Assembly: GCF_002954705.1 (NCBI RefSeq)
Contig: NZ_MSCO01000001.1
Span: 577,742 to 641,741, forward strand
Direction: 5' to 3'
DNA: 64,000 nt
Source: Aliivibrio sifiae
GTDB lineage: Bacteria; Pseudomonadota; Gammaproteobacteria; Enterobacterales; Vibrionaceae
The number at the start of each line of letters is the position of its first letter. Position 1 is the first letter of the stretch. Both the position numbers and the translations under genes were made by a program. Under the pieces are notes generated by a model. That model worked only from the letters and a program-made list of their open reading frames with translations, was not told the origin of the DNA and ran no database searches. Of the stretch, positions 19,751 through 29,370 are shown one piece after another.

Positions 19751-21429
19751 TGCCAGCGCCACTCTTCAATGTTTGCGGTTAATGGCCAACCATGATCATG
19801 AGGCTCTGTAATTGGCGTGCCAAGGTTTAAGCAGGCATTTGCCATATAAAGATGTTTAATATTCACTAACCATGTCCATGGACGATCGTGCTGTATTTGT
19901 TGTTGAGCTTCTTGCCAAAAAGGGATGGATGCTTGCCAAGAAGAGGCTTTGAGTGCGTTATCTATCGCAGTGTCTACTTTTGTATTTTTATAGCCACCAG
20001 AGTTATAAAAATCAGTGTGTGCGTAGCGTGAATGATAGACATAGGTGACCTCACTCGCTGAGTGGCTACCAAAGCCCATTAATACAGGCGTGGTGGTCAT
20101 TTGCAGTGCGATTGCATTCCACTCAAGACCTTTGATATCAACATTGATCCCAACTTGTGCTGCCATTGAGCGAATAGCAAGGGCAAGTTGTTCTCTAACA
20201 CTATCTCCCGATTTATAGAGCAACGTAAAAGAAGCTTCATGGCCTTGTTTATCAATAACACCATTTCTATTACTGTCTACCCATCCGGCTTTTTTTAGCA
20301 ATGCGTTCACATGTGTAAGGCTGGTTTTTTTCACGGTGATATTTTGAGTATCTAACCCCCAAGGCATATTATCTGCAATTGAATATGCCGGTGTCGCATA
20401 ACCATCAAGTAACTTATCGACGATCAATTGTTTGTCTATTAGGTAATCAAATACTTCTCGTATTACAGGATCTGCACTTACATATGTGGCGTTTTTATCT
20501 TGCTGGTAAGTCATCGGCCAGACAATACCACGGTTATCTAAGGTCGGAACTGACCATAACTTATAGCCTGTAATAGACTGATTAGCATAGCGCTGTGGTA
20601 TGACACTTAAATTGAGTTGGTGCATTTTTAACTGAATAAAACGAGATTCTTCACTACCAAAGACGGCGATTAATTTAGGGAATGCGGGTTTCTTACCATA
20701 ATAAAATGGATTTAAACTCATGCTGACGTATTGGTTTTTAACCCATTGATTTAATACATAAGGGCCAGAGCCAATAGGGTTTTCACCATAAGCGTGTTTA
20801 TTTTTACTTGTTTTCTGATACAGATGTTTAGGCACGATACCGATGGACGATAAACGGTCTAAGAAAGTGATATCGCAATCAATAAGATGGAAAGCAACAG
20901 AGTTAGGCGTTAATGGTTCTGCCATCTTCAGTATGCTTAAATCGTGTGAACTGCCTTGCTGTAAAATTTGATTGTAGGTAAACGCGACATCTTCCGCTGT
21001 CAATGGTGTGCCATCACTGAATTTTACATCGCCTCTTAAGTTGATAATCCAAGTCAGTTTATTATTCGTTAAGCGCCATTTTGTAGCTAGATCACCAACA
21101 AAATTTAATTCCTTATCTCTTTTTAATAAGGTTGATTGGAAAAGAGGATTGCCATATTTACCCCAACCTTTGATCGGATCAAATCCGGTAGTTGGTTCAC
21201 TGCCAAGGGCGACTTTTAGTATGCTTGGCTTTTCATTTAGATGCGCAGATGCTTGTGAAATGAACGAGCTCACAATGAATAGAGATAATGTAAATAAGAA
21301 ACGAAAAGATATTAATGGTAATTTTTGTCTATTTAAAATTTTAAATAATATATTCACAACTTGTTTCCAATATAAAGGAAGTGAGCACTGGTAAATAAGA
21401 AGACGATAGCACTTTATTTTACGCAGCAT
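19741..21429 (-). CDS. Periplasmic solute-binding protein of NikA/DppA type, probable nickel
   Basis: Extracytoplasmic family 5 binding protein (about 560 residues). The mature part shows the family core ATKWRLTNNKLTWIINLRGD, VKFSDGTPLTAEDVAFTYNQ and GSGPYVLNQWVKN. The ATG at 21429 has a well-spaced GAGG site; a GTG at 21357 with GGAA upstream would give a more usual 38-residue signal peptide ending FISQASA. First gene of the importer operon. NikABCDE and the metallophore-nickel importers belong to this family, and urease needs nickel, so nickel or a nickel chelate is the favoured cargo; short peptides are the alternative. Confidence 0.75.
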   Translation of the reverse strand: MLRKIKCYRLLIYQCSLPLYWKQVVNILFKILNRQKLPLISFRFLFTLSLFIVSSFISQASAHLNEKPSILKVALGSEPTTGFDPIKGWGKYGNPLFQSTLLKRDKELNFVGDLATKWRLTNNKLTWIINLRGDVKFSDGTPLTAEDVAFTYNQILQQGSSHDLSILKMAEPLTPNSVAFHLIDCDITFLDRLSSIGIVPKHLYQKTSKNKHAYGENPIGSGPYVLNQWVKNQYVSMSLNPFYYGKKPAFPKLIAVFGSEESRFIQLKMHQLNLSVIPQRYANQSITGYKLWSVPTLDNRGIVWPMTYQQDKNATYVSADPVIREVFDYLIDKQLIVDKLLDGYATPAYSIADNMPWGLDTQNITVKKTSLTHVNALLKKAGWVDSNRNGVIDKQGHEASFTLLYKSGDSVREQLALAIRSMAAQVGINVDIKGLEWNAIALQMTTTPVLMGFGSHSASEVTYVYHSRYAHTDFYNSGGYKNTKVDTAIDNALKASSWQASIPFWQEAQQQIQHDRPWTWLVNIKHLYMANACLNLGTPITEPHDHGWPLTANIEEWRWQCQ

Positions 21430-21734
21430 TAAACACCTCAATGATGAGGCAAAAAATACGAAACAAAATGTATAGACTTAACGGGTAAGCTAAATTAAAT
21501 CGGATCTGATGAACTTAAAAATAGATAGATAAAGCACATCGAGGTAGAACTACAAGATATATAAAATCACAAAGCCGTAGAATAACGGTAATAAAAGGGA
21601 GCGATTTTGTTAAGGCGGATTCTATCAGTAGTCGAAAAGTTAGCAAGCAATAAATAAGTGAAAATTATATTTTTATAGATATAAAAAAAGCCAAGTCAGT
21701 GACTTGGCTTATTATTTATTAATGGTGACTGAAA
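21430..21734. other. Intergenic region between proS and the nickel-type importer
   Basis: 305 bp, AT-rich. It contains the proS terminator at its proS-distal side (21682-21710) and must hold the importer promoter. No NikR-like operator, RNA gene or ORF with a ribosome-binding site was seen. Confidence 0.4.
21682..21710 (-). terminator. proS terminator
   Basis: A perfect inverted repeat AAGCCAAGTCA (21688-21698) / TGACTTGGCTT (21700-21710), followed on the minus strand by seven T. It lies just after the proS stop. Confidence 0.88.
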
Positions 21735-23450
21735 TTAGCTAAGTTGTGCTTTAATGTGCTCAACGATGTTTGCAATTTCTACCACTTCTTTGCTGTTTGC
21801 ACGACGGTTCTTATATTCAAAGTTACCTTCGTCCATGCTACGGTCGCCAATAACAACGGTATGTGGAATACCGATAAGCTCGATGTCTTTGAACATAACA
21901 CCTGGGCGTTCTTTACGATCATCAAATAGAACGTCGATGCCCATTGCTGTTAATTCTGCATACAGTTTTTCTGCAGCTTCTTTAACGCGATCAGATTTGT
22001 ACATGTTCATAGGAACGATAGCAACCGTAAATGGTGCAAGTGCTTCTGGCCATACAATGCCGTATTCGTCATTATTTTGCTCGATAGCTGATGCAACAAC
22101 TCGTGAAACACCGATACCGTAACAACCCATCTCAAGGATAGAGTTTTTACCGTTAGCATCAAGTACGCCACAGTTCATTGCTTCTGAGTAGGCAGTGCCT
22201 AATTGGAAGATGTGACCAACTTCGATACCGCGTTTCAGTTGTAGAGTACCTTGACCGCATGGGCTTAGGTCGCCTTCTACAACGTTACGTAGATCTTCAA
22301 CTTGACCAAGCTGTACATCACGATCCCAGTTCACACCAAAGAAGTGTTTACCATCGATGTTTGCGCCTGTACCAAAGTCACTCATTACCGCAACAGAGCG
22401 GTCAACGATGAATGGCAGTTCTAGGCCAACAGGACCAAGAGAACCAGCACCAGCGCCGATTAGGTCACGAAGTTGTGCTTCGTCAGCCATCTCTAGTGGA
22501 GATAAAACTTGTGGAAGGTTTTCAGCTTTAACTTCGTTAAGTTCGTGATCACCACGGATGATAAGTGCGATGATATCAGCGTCAACTTCATCAGATGCTT
22601 TAACAAACAATGTTTTCACTGTTTTTTCAATCGCGATACCGTGTTGATCAACCAATTCAGCGATTGTTTTTGCGTTTGGTGTATCAACCGTTGTCATCTC
22701 TTGAGTAGGAGCGGCACGTTCAGTTGTCGGTGCTAGTGCTTCTGCTTTTTCGATGTTTGCTGCGTAATCAGATTCTGTTGAGAATGCGATTAAATCTTCG
22801 CCGCTTTCTGCAAGTACGTGGAACTCTTGAGAACCGCTGCCGCCGATAGCGCCTGAGTCAGCCAATACTGGACGGTACTCAAGACCCATACGGTCGAATG
22901 CTTTACAGTAAGCATCGTGCATTGCATCGTAAGACTTTTGTAGGCCTTCTTTATCGATATCAAAGCTGTACGCATCCATCATGCAGAATTCACGTGCACG
23001 CATTACGCCAAAGCGTGGACGACGTTCATCACGGAATTTAGTTTGGATTTGGTACAAGTTTAGTGGAAGCTGCTTGTAAGAGTTAACTTCGTTACGAACA
23101 AGGCTCGTGATAACTTCTTCAGCAGTTGGACTAAGTACAAACGGACGAACATGACGGTCAGTAAAGCGAAGAAGTTCAGGACCCATCTTTTCAGAACGGC
23201 CAGTCTCTTCCCAAAGCTCAAACGGTTGAACTACGGGCATCAAAGTTTCGATTGCACCTGCATTGTCGATCTCTTGACGAACGATGTTTTCGACTTTACG
23301 CAATACACGTAGACCAGTCGGTAGCCAAGTATATAAACCTGAAGCTAGACGACGGATCATACCTGCACGTAGCATTAGCTGGTGGCTAACTACTTCTGCG
23401 TCGTTTGGAGTCTCCTTCAGTGTTGAAAGAAGGTATTTGCTAGTGCGCAT
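21735..23450 (-). CDS. proS: Prolyl-tRNA synthetase
   Basis: Charges tRNA-Pro. This is the bacterial long type: class II catalytic core, a YbaK-like editing insertion (about residues 225-400) and a C-terminal anticodon domain. It starts with the characteristic [15 protein letters not shown] as in E. coli, so I set the start at 23450 rather than 23462; GGATG lies before it. The protein has 571 residues. It is followed on the same strand by its own terminator and preceded by trmO, the same neighbourhood as in E. coli. Confidence 0.97.
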   Translation of the reverse strand: MRTSKYLLSTLKETPNDAEVVSHQLMLRAGMIRRLASGLYTWLPTGLRVLRKVENIVRQEIDNAGAIETLMPVVQPFELWEETGRSEKMGPELLRFTDRHVRPFVLSPTAEEVITSLVRNEVNSYKQLPLNLYQIQTKFRDERRPRFGVMRAREFCMMDAYSFDIDKEGLQKSYDAMHDAYCKAFDRMGLEYRPVLADSGAIGGSGSQEFHVLAESGEDLIAFSTESDYAANIEKAEALAPTTERAAPTQEMTTVDTPNAKTIAELVDQHGIAIEKTVKTLFVKASDEVDADIIALIIRGDHELNEVKAENLPQVLSPLEMADEAQLRDLIGAGAGSLGPVGLELPFIVDRSVAVMSDFGTGANIDGKHFFGVNWDRDVQLGQVEDLRNVVEGDLSPCGQGTLQLKRGIEVGHIFQLGTAYSEAMNCGVLDANGKNSILEMGCYGIGVSRVVASAIEQNNDEYGIVWPEALAPFTVAIVPMNMYKSDRVKEAAEKLYAELTAMGIDVLFDDRKERPGVMFKDIELIGIPHTVVIGDRSMDEGNFEYKNRRANSKEVVEIANIVEHIKAQLS

Positions 23451-23597
23451 GTTTTCATCCATTTGTTAGTTATGAATATTGGAATAACTCGATTTAAACA
23501 GTTAAATCGAGAGTTTAATCTTAGTTTGAGAATGCTCTTTAAAGAATTAGCTCAAATCCAAAATTAAGCCCTCTATGATATCAGCCTAAAAGCGATC

Positions 23598-24296
23598 TCA
23601 AAAGCGATCAATTGCAGTTACCGTGATGGAATTGCTATCAACGGTGAATTTTACGTTCAAATCAAACAAATTGACCGCATATTCTTTAGTATCTGCTTTC
23701 CCTTTTTTATAAGCAGGGCGTGGATCTTGCCCAAGCACTTCTTTTATCACCGCTTCAATATGTGTTTTTTTTGGGTGTGAGCTAAGTGATTTTTGGGCCT
23801 CTATCGATAAATACACATCAAGAACATCGGGTTCTTTTTCGGCAAAACCACCTAAAGCATCAGGGATAGAATCGGAATAAGGGATATAAGGTTTGATGTC
23901 GATAATCGGTGTGTTATCCACTAAATCAACGCTCCCCAATTCTAAATAAGTTTGATTACCTTCTTGAACAACGCCTTTTAATTCAACTGCAGACATACCA
24001 ATACCATTGGGACGAAAGGTCGCACGCGAAGCAAACACACCAATACGCTCGTTGCCACCCAAACGTGGTGGACGAACCGTTGGTCTCCATCCCGCATCGA
24101 GATTTTGGTCAAATAAGAATAATAACCATAGATGAGAGAATTGCTCAATTCCACGAACCGCTTCTGGTGAATTTGCATCTCCCACCAATTTTAGGCGAGA
24201 TGTCGCGCTAGGGGCTAAGCGAGGTTGACGAGGAACCGAAAATTTTTCTTTATAAGGCGATTGAATAAAACCAACAGGATCGAGGTGATAAGTCAT
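23598..24296 (-). CDS. trmO: tRNA t6A37 N6-methyltransferase TrmO
   Basis: SAM-dependent enzyme that methylates threonylcarbamoyladenosine at position 37 of tRNA-Thr (YaeB/TsaA family). The 232-residue protein has the diagnostic N-terminal GFIQSPYKEKFSVPRQPRLA, the FLFDQN segment and RPTVRPPRLGGNERIGVFAS, then RPNGIGMSAVEL. It is adjacent to proS as in E. coli and divergent from the zinc-free ribosomal proteins. Confidence 0.93.
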   Translation of the reverse strand: MTYHLDPVGFIQSPYKEKFSVPRQPRLAPSATSRLKLVGDANSPEAVRGIEQFSHLWLLFLFDQNLDAGWRPTVRPPRLGGNERIGVFASRATFRPNGIGMSAVELKGVVQEGNQTYLELGSVDLVDNTPIIDIKPYIPYSDSIPDALGGFAEKEPDVLDVYLSIEAQKSLSSHPKKTHIEAVIKEVLGQDPRPAYKKGKADTKEYAVNLFDLNVKFTVDSNSITVTAIDRF

Positions 24297-24392
24297 TTAT
24301 GTAAGCTCAACGGTGAATATGGATGAATTTTATCATAACTAATGAGTCGTCACTTTTTTACTTTATATGATAATAGTTCTCAATTATTAACT

Positions 24393-24410
24393 GTTATGTT
24401 ATAACATAAC
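24393..24410. promoter_or_regulatory. Zur-like operator upstream of rpmE2-rpmJ2
   Basis: GTTATGTTATAACATAAC is a perfect 18-bp palindrome containing the TGTTATA-ACATAAC core of gammaproteobacterial Zur boxes. The symmetry extends to 26 bp with one mismatch pair. It lies 26 bp before the rpmE2 start. Zur control of the zinc-free L31/L36 genes is well known in other bacteria, so the assignment is strong but untested here. Confidence 0.8.
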
Positions 24411-24435
24411 GGTTAATTTGATATGGAGAAAAAAG

Positions 24436-24693
24436 ATGAAAGAAGGCATTCACCCAGAATACAGAAAGGTTATTTTTCACGATACGAGTGTGAATAAATA
24501 TTTTCTTATTGGTTCAACATTACAGACAGATAGAAAAATGACATGGGAAGATGGTAAGGAATACCCTTATATGACATTGGATATCTCTTCTGAATCACAT
24601 CCGTTTTATACGGGAGAGCAGAGAGTCGTGTCTAGCGAAGGTCGAGTTGCAAACTTCAATCGTCGATTTGGCGCATTAAAAGGTAAAGTATAA
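24436..24693 (+). CDS. rpmE2: Ribosomal protein L31 type B (zinc-free)
   Basis: An 85-residue L31 paralogue lacking the four-cysteine zinc site of standard L31; the sequence contains no cysteine. Motifs: [18 protein letters not shown] and [24 protein letters not shown]. It replaces the zinc form of L31 on ribosomes when zinc is scarce, releasing zinc. The ATG at 24436 has GGAG at 24425-24428; a TTG at 24418 precedes this site. The stop overlaps the rpmJ2 start (TAATG). Confidence 0.95.
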   Translation: MKEGIHPEYRKVIFHDTSVNKYFLIGSTLQTDRKMTWEDGKEYPYMTLDISSESHPFYTGEQRVVSSEGRVANFNRRFGALKGKV

Positions 24694-24830
24694 TGAAAGT
24701 ATTAAGCTCATTGAAAAGTGCTAAATCTAGACATAAAGATTGTCAAATCGTAAAACGAAAGGGGAGAGTTTTTGTTATTTGTAAAACAAACCCTCGATTT
24801 AAAGCTGTGCAAGGCAAGAAGAAAAAGTAA
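24693..24830 (+). CDS. rpmJ2: Ribosomal protein L36 type B (zinc-free)
   Basis: A 45-codon gene encoding a protein that begins [20 protein letters not shown] and ends [10 protein letters not shown], very like E. coli YkgO. It lacks the full zinc-binding set of the standard L36. It starts at the TAATG overlap with rpmE2, so the pair is co-translated and under the same Zur-like site. It is followed by a terminator. Confidence 0.95.
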   Translation: MKVLSSLKSAKSRHKDCQIVKRKGRVFVICKTNPRFKAVQGKKKK

Positions 24831-24835
24831 GATAA

Positions 24836-24866
24836 AAAAAGGTTGGCATCATTGCCAACCTTTTTA
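24836..24866. terminator. Bidirectional terminator between rpmJ2 and metQ
   Basis: Perfect 11-bp stem AAAGGTTGGCA (24838-24848) with 24853-24863, TCAT loop, A-run and T-run either side; the genes converge here. Confidence 0.93.
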
Positions 24867-24890
24867 GGTTTTATTAAGTTAAAAGAGGGA

Positions 24891-25700
24891 TTACCAACCT
24901 TTAACTACGCCACCTTTAAATGTTTTTAGAGCGGCTTGGTAAACTTCTTCTGATTGGTACGCTTTAACAAACGTTTTTACGTTTTCAGTGTTTACGTTAT
25001 CAGTACGACCAACAATTAGGTTTACATACGGAGAGTCTTTATCTTCAACAAAGATACCATCTTTCTCAGGTGTAAGGTTTAGGCTACTTGCGTAAGTTGT
25101 GTTAATTACAGACAGTGCCACATCATCAAGAGACCGAGGAAGCTGTGCAGCATCTAACTCAACAATAGTGATGTTTTTAGGGTTAGCTGTAATATCACGA
25201 ACCGTAGCAGCAAGACCAGAACCATCACGTAATGTGATTAGACCTTGTTCTTGAAGAAGAAGCAGAGAACGGCCAAGGTTAGTTGGATCGTTTGGTACTG
25301 CAATACGTGCACCATCTTCAATTTGGTCAACTGAAGTTACTTGCTTAGAGTAACCAGCAATTGGGTAAACGAATGAATTACCAGCAACTTCAATTTTGTA
25401 ACCACGGTCAGCCACTTGTTGATCAAGGTATGGTTTATGTTGGAATGCATTTAGGTCGATAGAACCATCATCTAATGCCGCGTTTGGTGTTACGTAATCG
25501 GTAAATGTCACCAGTTCAACATCAAGTCCGTATTGCTCTTTTGCAACTTTCGCAGCTACTTCTGCAACTTGCGCTTCAGCACCCGCCATTACACCTACTT
25601 TAATTAGATTGGTGTTTGCTTCTTCTTGGCCACAACCAGTAAGAATTAATGTTGATGCTAGGCCTGCAACTGCTGCCAGTGTTTTTATGTTCAATTTCAT
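24891..25700 (-). CDS. metQ: Methionine-binding lipoprotein MetQ
   Basis: Periplasm-facing substrate-binding lipoprotein of the MetNIQ importer. A signal peptide ends in the lipobox LTG-C (C23). The NlpA-family core is clear (VKVGVMAGAEAQVAEV-like start, VTFTDYVTPNAALDDGSIDL, NAFQHKPYLDQ, VPNDPTNLGRSLLLLQ). The 269 residues match the family. Last gene of metN-metI-metQ; L- and D-methionine are the usual substrates. Confidence 0.95.
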   Translation of the reverse strand: MKLNIKTLAAVAGLASTLILTGCGQEEANTNLIKVGVMAGAEAQVAEVAAKVAKEQYGLDVELVTFTDYVTPNAALDDGSIDLNAFQHKPYLDQQVADRGYKIEVAGNSFVYPIAGYSKQVTSVDQIEDGARIAVPNDPTNLGRSLLLLQEQGLITLRDGSGLAATVRDITANPKNITIVELDAAQLPRSLDDVALSVINTTYASSLNLTPEKDGIFVEDKDSPYVNLIVGRTDNVNTENVKTFVKAYQSEEVYQAALKTFKGGVVKGW

Positions 25701-25739
25701 TATTTACTCCTTAAAAATGAATTCCATTAAATTTTTTAA

Positions 25740-26417
25740 TTAACGGTGATCAACTTTTTTAACTAAAGCATCACCTACAGATTGAATGATTTGCACCAAA
25801 ACAATCAGCATTACAACAGTCACTGCCATGATAGTTAAATCATAACGGTGGAAACCATATCGAATAGCAACATCACCTAGACCACCACCGCCCACAGTAC
25901 CTGCCATTGCAGAGTAGCTAACCAGAGTTACTAGAGTGATTGTTACTGCATTTAAGATTGTTGGTAGTGCTTCAGGAAGCAATACTTTAGTAATAATTTG
26001 TAGTGGTGTTGCACCCATAGATTGCGCCGCTTCAACTAAGCCACTTGGTACTTCAATTAGTGCGCCTTCAATCAGACGAGCCACAAATGGGATTGCACCA
26101 ATAGTCAGCGGAACGATTGCCGCTGTAGTACCAATAAAGCTACCAACAATCAGTTTTGTTACTGGAATAATAGCAACCATTAATACTAAGAAAGGCACCG
26201 AACGACCCACGTTTACAATCGCACCAAGTACGCTGTTAAACGCAGTATTTTCCATCAAACCACCTTTTTTAGTGATATGTAGAATAACGCCCAATGGAAT
26301 ACCAATAGCAAAGCCAACAATACCTGCAACCGCGACCATATAAAGGGTTTCGCCTGTTGCGTTTAATAGCAGCTTGCTGTTTAAATCAAGCCATGCAGAA
26401 ATCACATCAAATGACAT
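25740..26417 (-). CDS. metI: Methionine ABC transporter permease MetI
   Basis: A 225-residue inner-membrane permease with five predicted membrane helices. The coupling segment [20 protein letters not shown] is typical of MetI. It overlaps metN by 11 nt and precedes metQ by 39 nt. Confidence 0.95.
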   Translation of the reverse strand: MSFDVISAWLDLNSKLLLNATGETLYMVAVAGIVGFAIGIPLGVILHITKKGGLMENTAFNSVLGAIVNVGRSVPFLVLMVAIIPVTKLIVGSFIGTTAAIVPLTIGAIPFVARLIEGALIEVPSGLVEAAQSMGATPLQIITKVLLPEALPTILNAVTITLVTLVSYSAMAGTVGGGGLGDVAIRYGFHRYDLTIMAVTVVMLIVLVQIIQSVGDALVKKVDHR

Positions 26418-27441
26418 AACCTAATACCTCTACTTTTACGTGATGATTGCGTAAGAATGCAATTGCTTGCTCTGTTGATTCTTGGTTACCGAAAAACTCC
26501 GCTAACATAAGGCCGAATTTCACACCGCCGGCATAATCAATATCTGCATTTAAGATACTGATATCAATATCGAACTCGCGAGATATTTGGCTAATAACAG
26601 GGGCATCAACACTCGCACCAGTAAATTCCAAACGAATGAGAGGGTAGCTGCCTTCTACATAAGTTTCTTGTAGACGAGATTTGAAATCATCAGGAATAGA
26701 TAAATCTAATGTTGCACGAATAAATTCTTGAGCCAGTTTGGTTTTAGGATGAGCAAAAATATCACTCACAATGCCTTTTTCAACCAATTCACCACCACCG
26801 ATAATAGCCACTTCATGACAGATGCTTTTTACGACTTCCATTTCATGAGTAATGATTAAGATCGTGATGTTTAATTTACGGTTTAGATCTTTAATCAGCT
26901 CTAAAATTGATTTTGTAGTTGCTGGATCAAGTGCACTGGTTGCTTCATCACAAAGCAGTACTTTTGGATCTGTTGATAAAGCTCGAGCAATCGCAACACG
27001 TTGTTTTTGACCACCACTTAAATTAGCTGGGTACGTATTATGTTTATCTTCTAAGCCAACCAAATCTAATAATTCAGTGACTTTTTTATTAATCTCTTGT
27101 TTTGATTTTCCCGCTAACTCTAATGGTAGAGCAACGTTATCAAATACAGTTCGTGAAGCTAAAAGATTAAAGTGTTGGAAGATCATCCCAATATTGCGGC
27201 GAGCTTTACTCAATTCGCTTGAAGAGAGCTTAGTTAAATCAACACCATCAACAATCACTTCACCATTAGTTGGCTTCTCTAGCATGTTTACACAGCGTAT
27301 CAGTGTGCTTTTCCCTGCACCTGATGAGCCTATTACACCAAAGATGGTGCCTTGGGCAATGTGAAGGTTAATATCTTTAAGGGCATTAATTTCCTTTGCA
27401 CCTTGATAAAACACCTTATTAACGCGGTTTATTTCAATCAT
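26407..27441 (-). CDS. metN: Methionine ABC transporter ATPase MetN
   Basis: A 344-residue ATPase: Walker [10 protein letters not shown], signature [12 protein letters not shown], Walker [13 protein letters not shown], and a C-terminal ACT-like NIL domain (about residues 265-344) that senses methionine and inhibits transport. First gene of metNIQ. MetJ-like boxes lie about 150-180 bp upstream, so transcription is probably repressed by MetJ-SAM. Confidence 0.95.
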   Translation of the reverse strand: MIEINRVNKVFYQGAKEINALKDINLHIAQGTIFGVIGSSGAGKSTLIRCVNMLEKPTNGEVIVDGVDLTKLSSSELSKARRNIGMIFQHFNLLASRTVFDNVALPLELAGKSKQEINKKVTELLDLVGLEDKHNTYPANLSGGQKQRVAIARALSTDPKVLLCDEATSALDPATTKSILELIKDLNRKLNITILIITHEMEVVKSICHEVAIIGGGELVEKGIVSDIFAHPKTKLAQEFIRATLDLSIPDDFKSRLQETYVEGSYPLIRLEFTGASVDAPVISQISREFDIDISILNADIDYAGGVKFGLMLAEFFGNQESTEQAIAFLRNHHVKVEVLGYVI

Positions 27442-27592
27442 GATTCGCCTTGAACTGCATTTTTGTAAAATAGGGAGCTAATGTAAATAGAAAGCCAGTG
27501 TAAATAGAAAGATAACAAAGGTTAAAAAATCTGAGCAATCTCTCATTTTTGATATCCTACTGATGCTATTTCGGATATTGATTTAAGTCAAT

Positions 27593-27624
27593 AGATATTT
27601 TTACGTCTAGACGGCTAAACGTAT
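27593..27624. promoter_or_regulatory. Tandem MetJ boxes (met boxes)
   Basis: Consecutive 8-mers aligned to the AGACGTCT consensus: AGATATTT (27593-27600, weak), TTACGTCT (6/8), AGACGGCT (7/8) and AAACGTAT (6/8). Tandem arrays of this kind are MetJ operators. The site is in the region shared by metNIQ and gmhB; metNIQ is the expected target. Confidence 0.75.
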
Positions 27625-27698
27625 AAATAAGATGCTAAGAAGCAAAAAGCGTGAGATAATTTTTTATTAACCGATTTGATTATATAGAGGGTTTCACC

Positions 27699-28250
27699 TT
27701 GTCTAAACCAGCAGTATTCCTTGATAGAGACGGCGTGATTAACGTTGATCGTGGCTATGTTCATAAACGTGATGACTTTGAATACATTGATGGTGTATTT
27801 AATGCTGTTAAAAAATGCAAAGACATGGGTTACCTACTGGTATTGGTAACAAACCAATCAGGCATTGCTCGTGGTATGTTTACAGAAGAGCAATTTGAAA
27901 CACTAACAGAGTGGATGGATTGGAACTTTGCTGAAAATGATATCGATTTTGATGGTATCTATTACTGCCCACACCACCCAGAAGCAACGGTAGAACAATA
28001 CAAAGAAGTGTGTGATTGCCGTAAACCAAATCCAGGTATGTTTATTTCAGCTCAAACTTTCTTAGACATCGACATGGAAAATTCAGTGATGATTGGTGAC
28101 AAGAAAGAAGACATGATGGCTGCACAAGCAGCAGGTGTTGGTACTCGTATTCTTGTTCGCACAGGTAAGCCAGTAACAGAAGAAGGGGAAGCGTTAGCAA
28201 CCACTGTTCTTGATAGCATTGCTGATGTACCTAAATTTTTGTTTGCTTAA
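27699..28250 (+). CDS. gmhB: D-glycero-beta-D-manno-heptose-1,7-bisphosphate 7-phosphatase
   Basis: HAD-family phosphatase in the ADP-heptose pathway for the LPS core. Motifs: nucleophile FLDRDGVIN, the zinc loop CPHHPEA...CDCRKP and [10 protein letters not shown]. The 183-residue frame starts at a TTG with GAGGG 8 nt upstream; the residues that follow ([11 protein letters not shown]) match the known N-terminus of E. coli GmhB, and no ATG is available, so the rare start is likely real. Divergent from metNIQ, as in E. coli. Confidence 0.95.
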   Translation: MSKPAVFLDRDGVINVDRGYVHKRDDFEYIDGVFNAVKKCKDMGYLLVLVTNQSGIARGMFTEEQFETLTEWMDWNFAENDIDFDGIYYCPHHPEATVEQYKEVCDCRKPNPGMFISAQTFLDIDMENSVMIGDKKEDMMAAQAAGVGTRILVRTGKPVTEEGEALATTVLDSIADVPKFLFA

Positions 28251-28274
28251 GTAATACAGCTGACGAACATTATT

Positions 28275-28312
28275 TTAGAAAGCCCACAGACTTAGGTTTG
28301 TGGGCTTTTTTA
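28275..28312 (+). terminator. gmhB terminator
   Basis: Stem AAAGCCCACA (28279-28288) with TGTGGGCTTT (28299-28308), 10-nt loop, T-run after. Confidence 0.85.
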
Positions 28313-28316
28313 TTAC

Positions 28317-29201
28317 TTATTCTTTTTGATAATTTAAATATTGAATACAGAGAGCATAAAATTGCTGTGCCTGAGGGGAAATAGTTCGACCTGTTAATTG
28401 AAATATGCCAATTTGTCGTTCTAGTGGTGGATCAATCAAAGGGATCCAGACTAACCGTGTTTCATTGGTTGGAAAGGCCAATTTAGGTAATGTCGTAATT
28501 CCTATACCAAGTTCTAATATAGAAAATAATGAGGTTATATTTTCAACAGAATAAAGAGCTTGTTCGCTAAGAATACGAGCCGGTGTTGAGTTGAGTAAAG
28601 TACATGTTCCGTTTCTTATAAAAGGTTGTTCGAGTAAAGTTTGCCACTCGATCCCTTCTGGATTATTTGCTATAGGGTTATCTTTTAAACAAACAACACC
28701 AATAGGATCGCTAATAAGAGGAGTAAAATGAATAGCCTCTTCTTCTAATTGTGAATAATTACCTAAGGCGAGATCTACCTCTCCAGACAATAATCTCGCT
28801 TCTACTCCTGCGGCATTATCATCTATCAAACTGACTTCTACGTTTGGGTATTTCTCGCTGAATGCACCAAGTACGCTCGGAATTAATTTTGCAGCCACTG
28901 AGGGAACACTGGCAATCCGAACGCGGCCTTGTTGTCCTGCGGCATCTGCCTGTAAATCATTCTTTAAACGATCATACACATCTAAAAACTGTGAGATTTT
29001 AGGAAAGCAAATTTCACCAAAAGGGGTGAGTTTTGATTTATTTCCAGCTTCAAATAATGGCTGTTCTAAAATGCGTTCAAGCTCTTTAATCGACGTTGAT
29101 AATGCAGCTTGAGAGCGATTGGCTCGATTTGACGCCGCACGGAAGCCTCCTTCCTCTACGACTAAAGTAAAGTGTTTCAATTGTTGTAGCTTGATGCTCA
29201 T
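28317..29201 (-). CDS. LysR-family transcriptional regulator
   Basis: A 294-residue LTTR: N-terminal winged helix-turn-helix (about residues 1-60; FTLVVEEGGFRAASNRANRS and AALSTSIKELE) and a C-terminal periplasmic-binding-like effector domain (about 90-290). It is divergent from the RidA gene, with a perfect T-N11-A type inverted repeat between them, the usual arrangement in which an LTTR controls the adjacent operon. It probably senses the substrate or an intermediate of the downstream catabolic genes. Confidence 0.9.
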   Translation of the reverse strand: MSIKLQQLKHFTLVVEEGGFRAASNRANRSQAALSTSIKELERILEQPLFEAGNKSKLTPFGEICFPKISQFLDVYDRLKNDLQADAAGQQGRVRIASVPSVAAKLIPSVLGAFSEKYPNVEVSLIDDNAAGVEARLLSGEVDLALGNYSQLEEEAIHFTPLISDPIGVVCLKDNPIANNPEGIEWQTLLEQPFIRNGTCTLLNSTPARILSEQALYSVENITSLFSILELGIGITTLPKLAFPTNETRLVWIPLIDPPLERQIGIFQLTGRTISPQAQQFYALCIQYLNYQKE

Positions 29202-29250
29202 ACCTTAAACCTCACTGTCATCCCTTTATTTATCGAACTCTCACTAAGGT

Positions 29251-29267
29251 GATAAGTTTTTCTTATC
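29251..29267. promoter_or_regulatory. LysR-type operator (T-N11-A inverted repeat)
   Basis: GATAAGTTTTTCTTATC is a perfect 6-bp inverted repeat with a 5-nt centre and contains the ATAAG-N5-CTTAT form of the LTTR T-N11-A box. It lies 49 bp upstream of the LysR gene start and about 104 bp before the RidA start. Confidence 0.7.
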
Positions 29268-29370
29268 GAATGTAAAAAATTTACCGTTAGATTTATCATC
29301 TGTCAATGTGCAATATTTAACCATATTGAAGCATTGTTATTACATGACGAATGAGAGCGTGAAGACTAAA

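Noticed and set aside
22178-23469. Several plus-strand frames inside proS
   Set aside because: Shadow frames of a strongly conserved minus-strand gene; products have no domain and no start signals.
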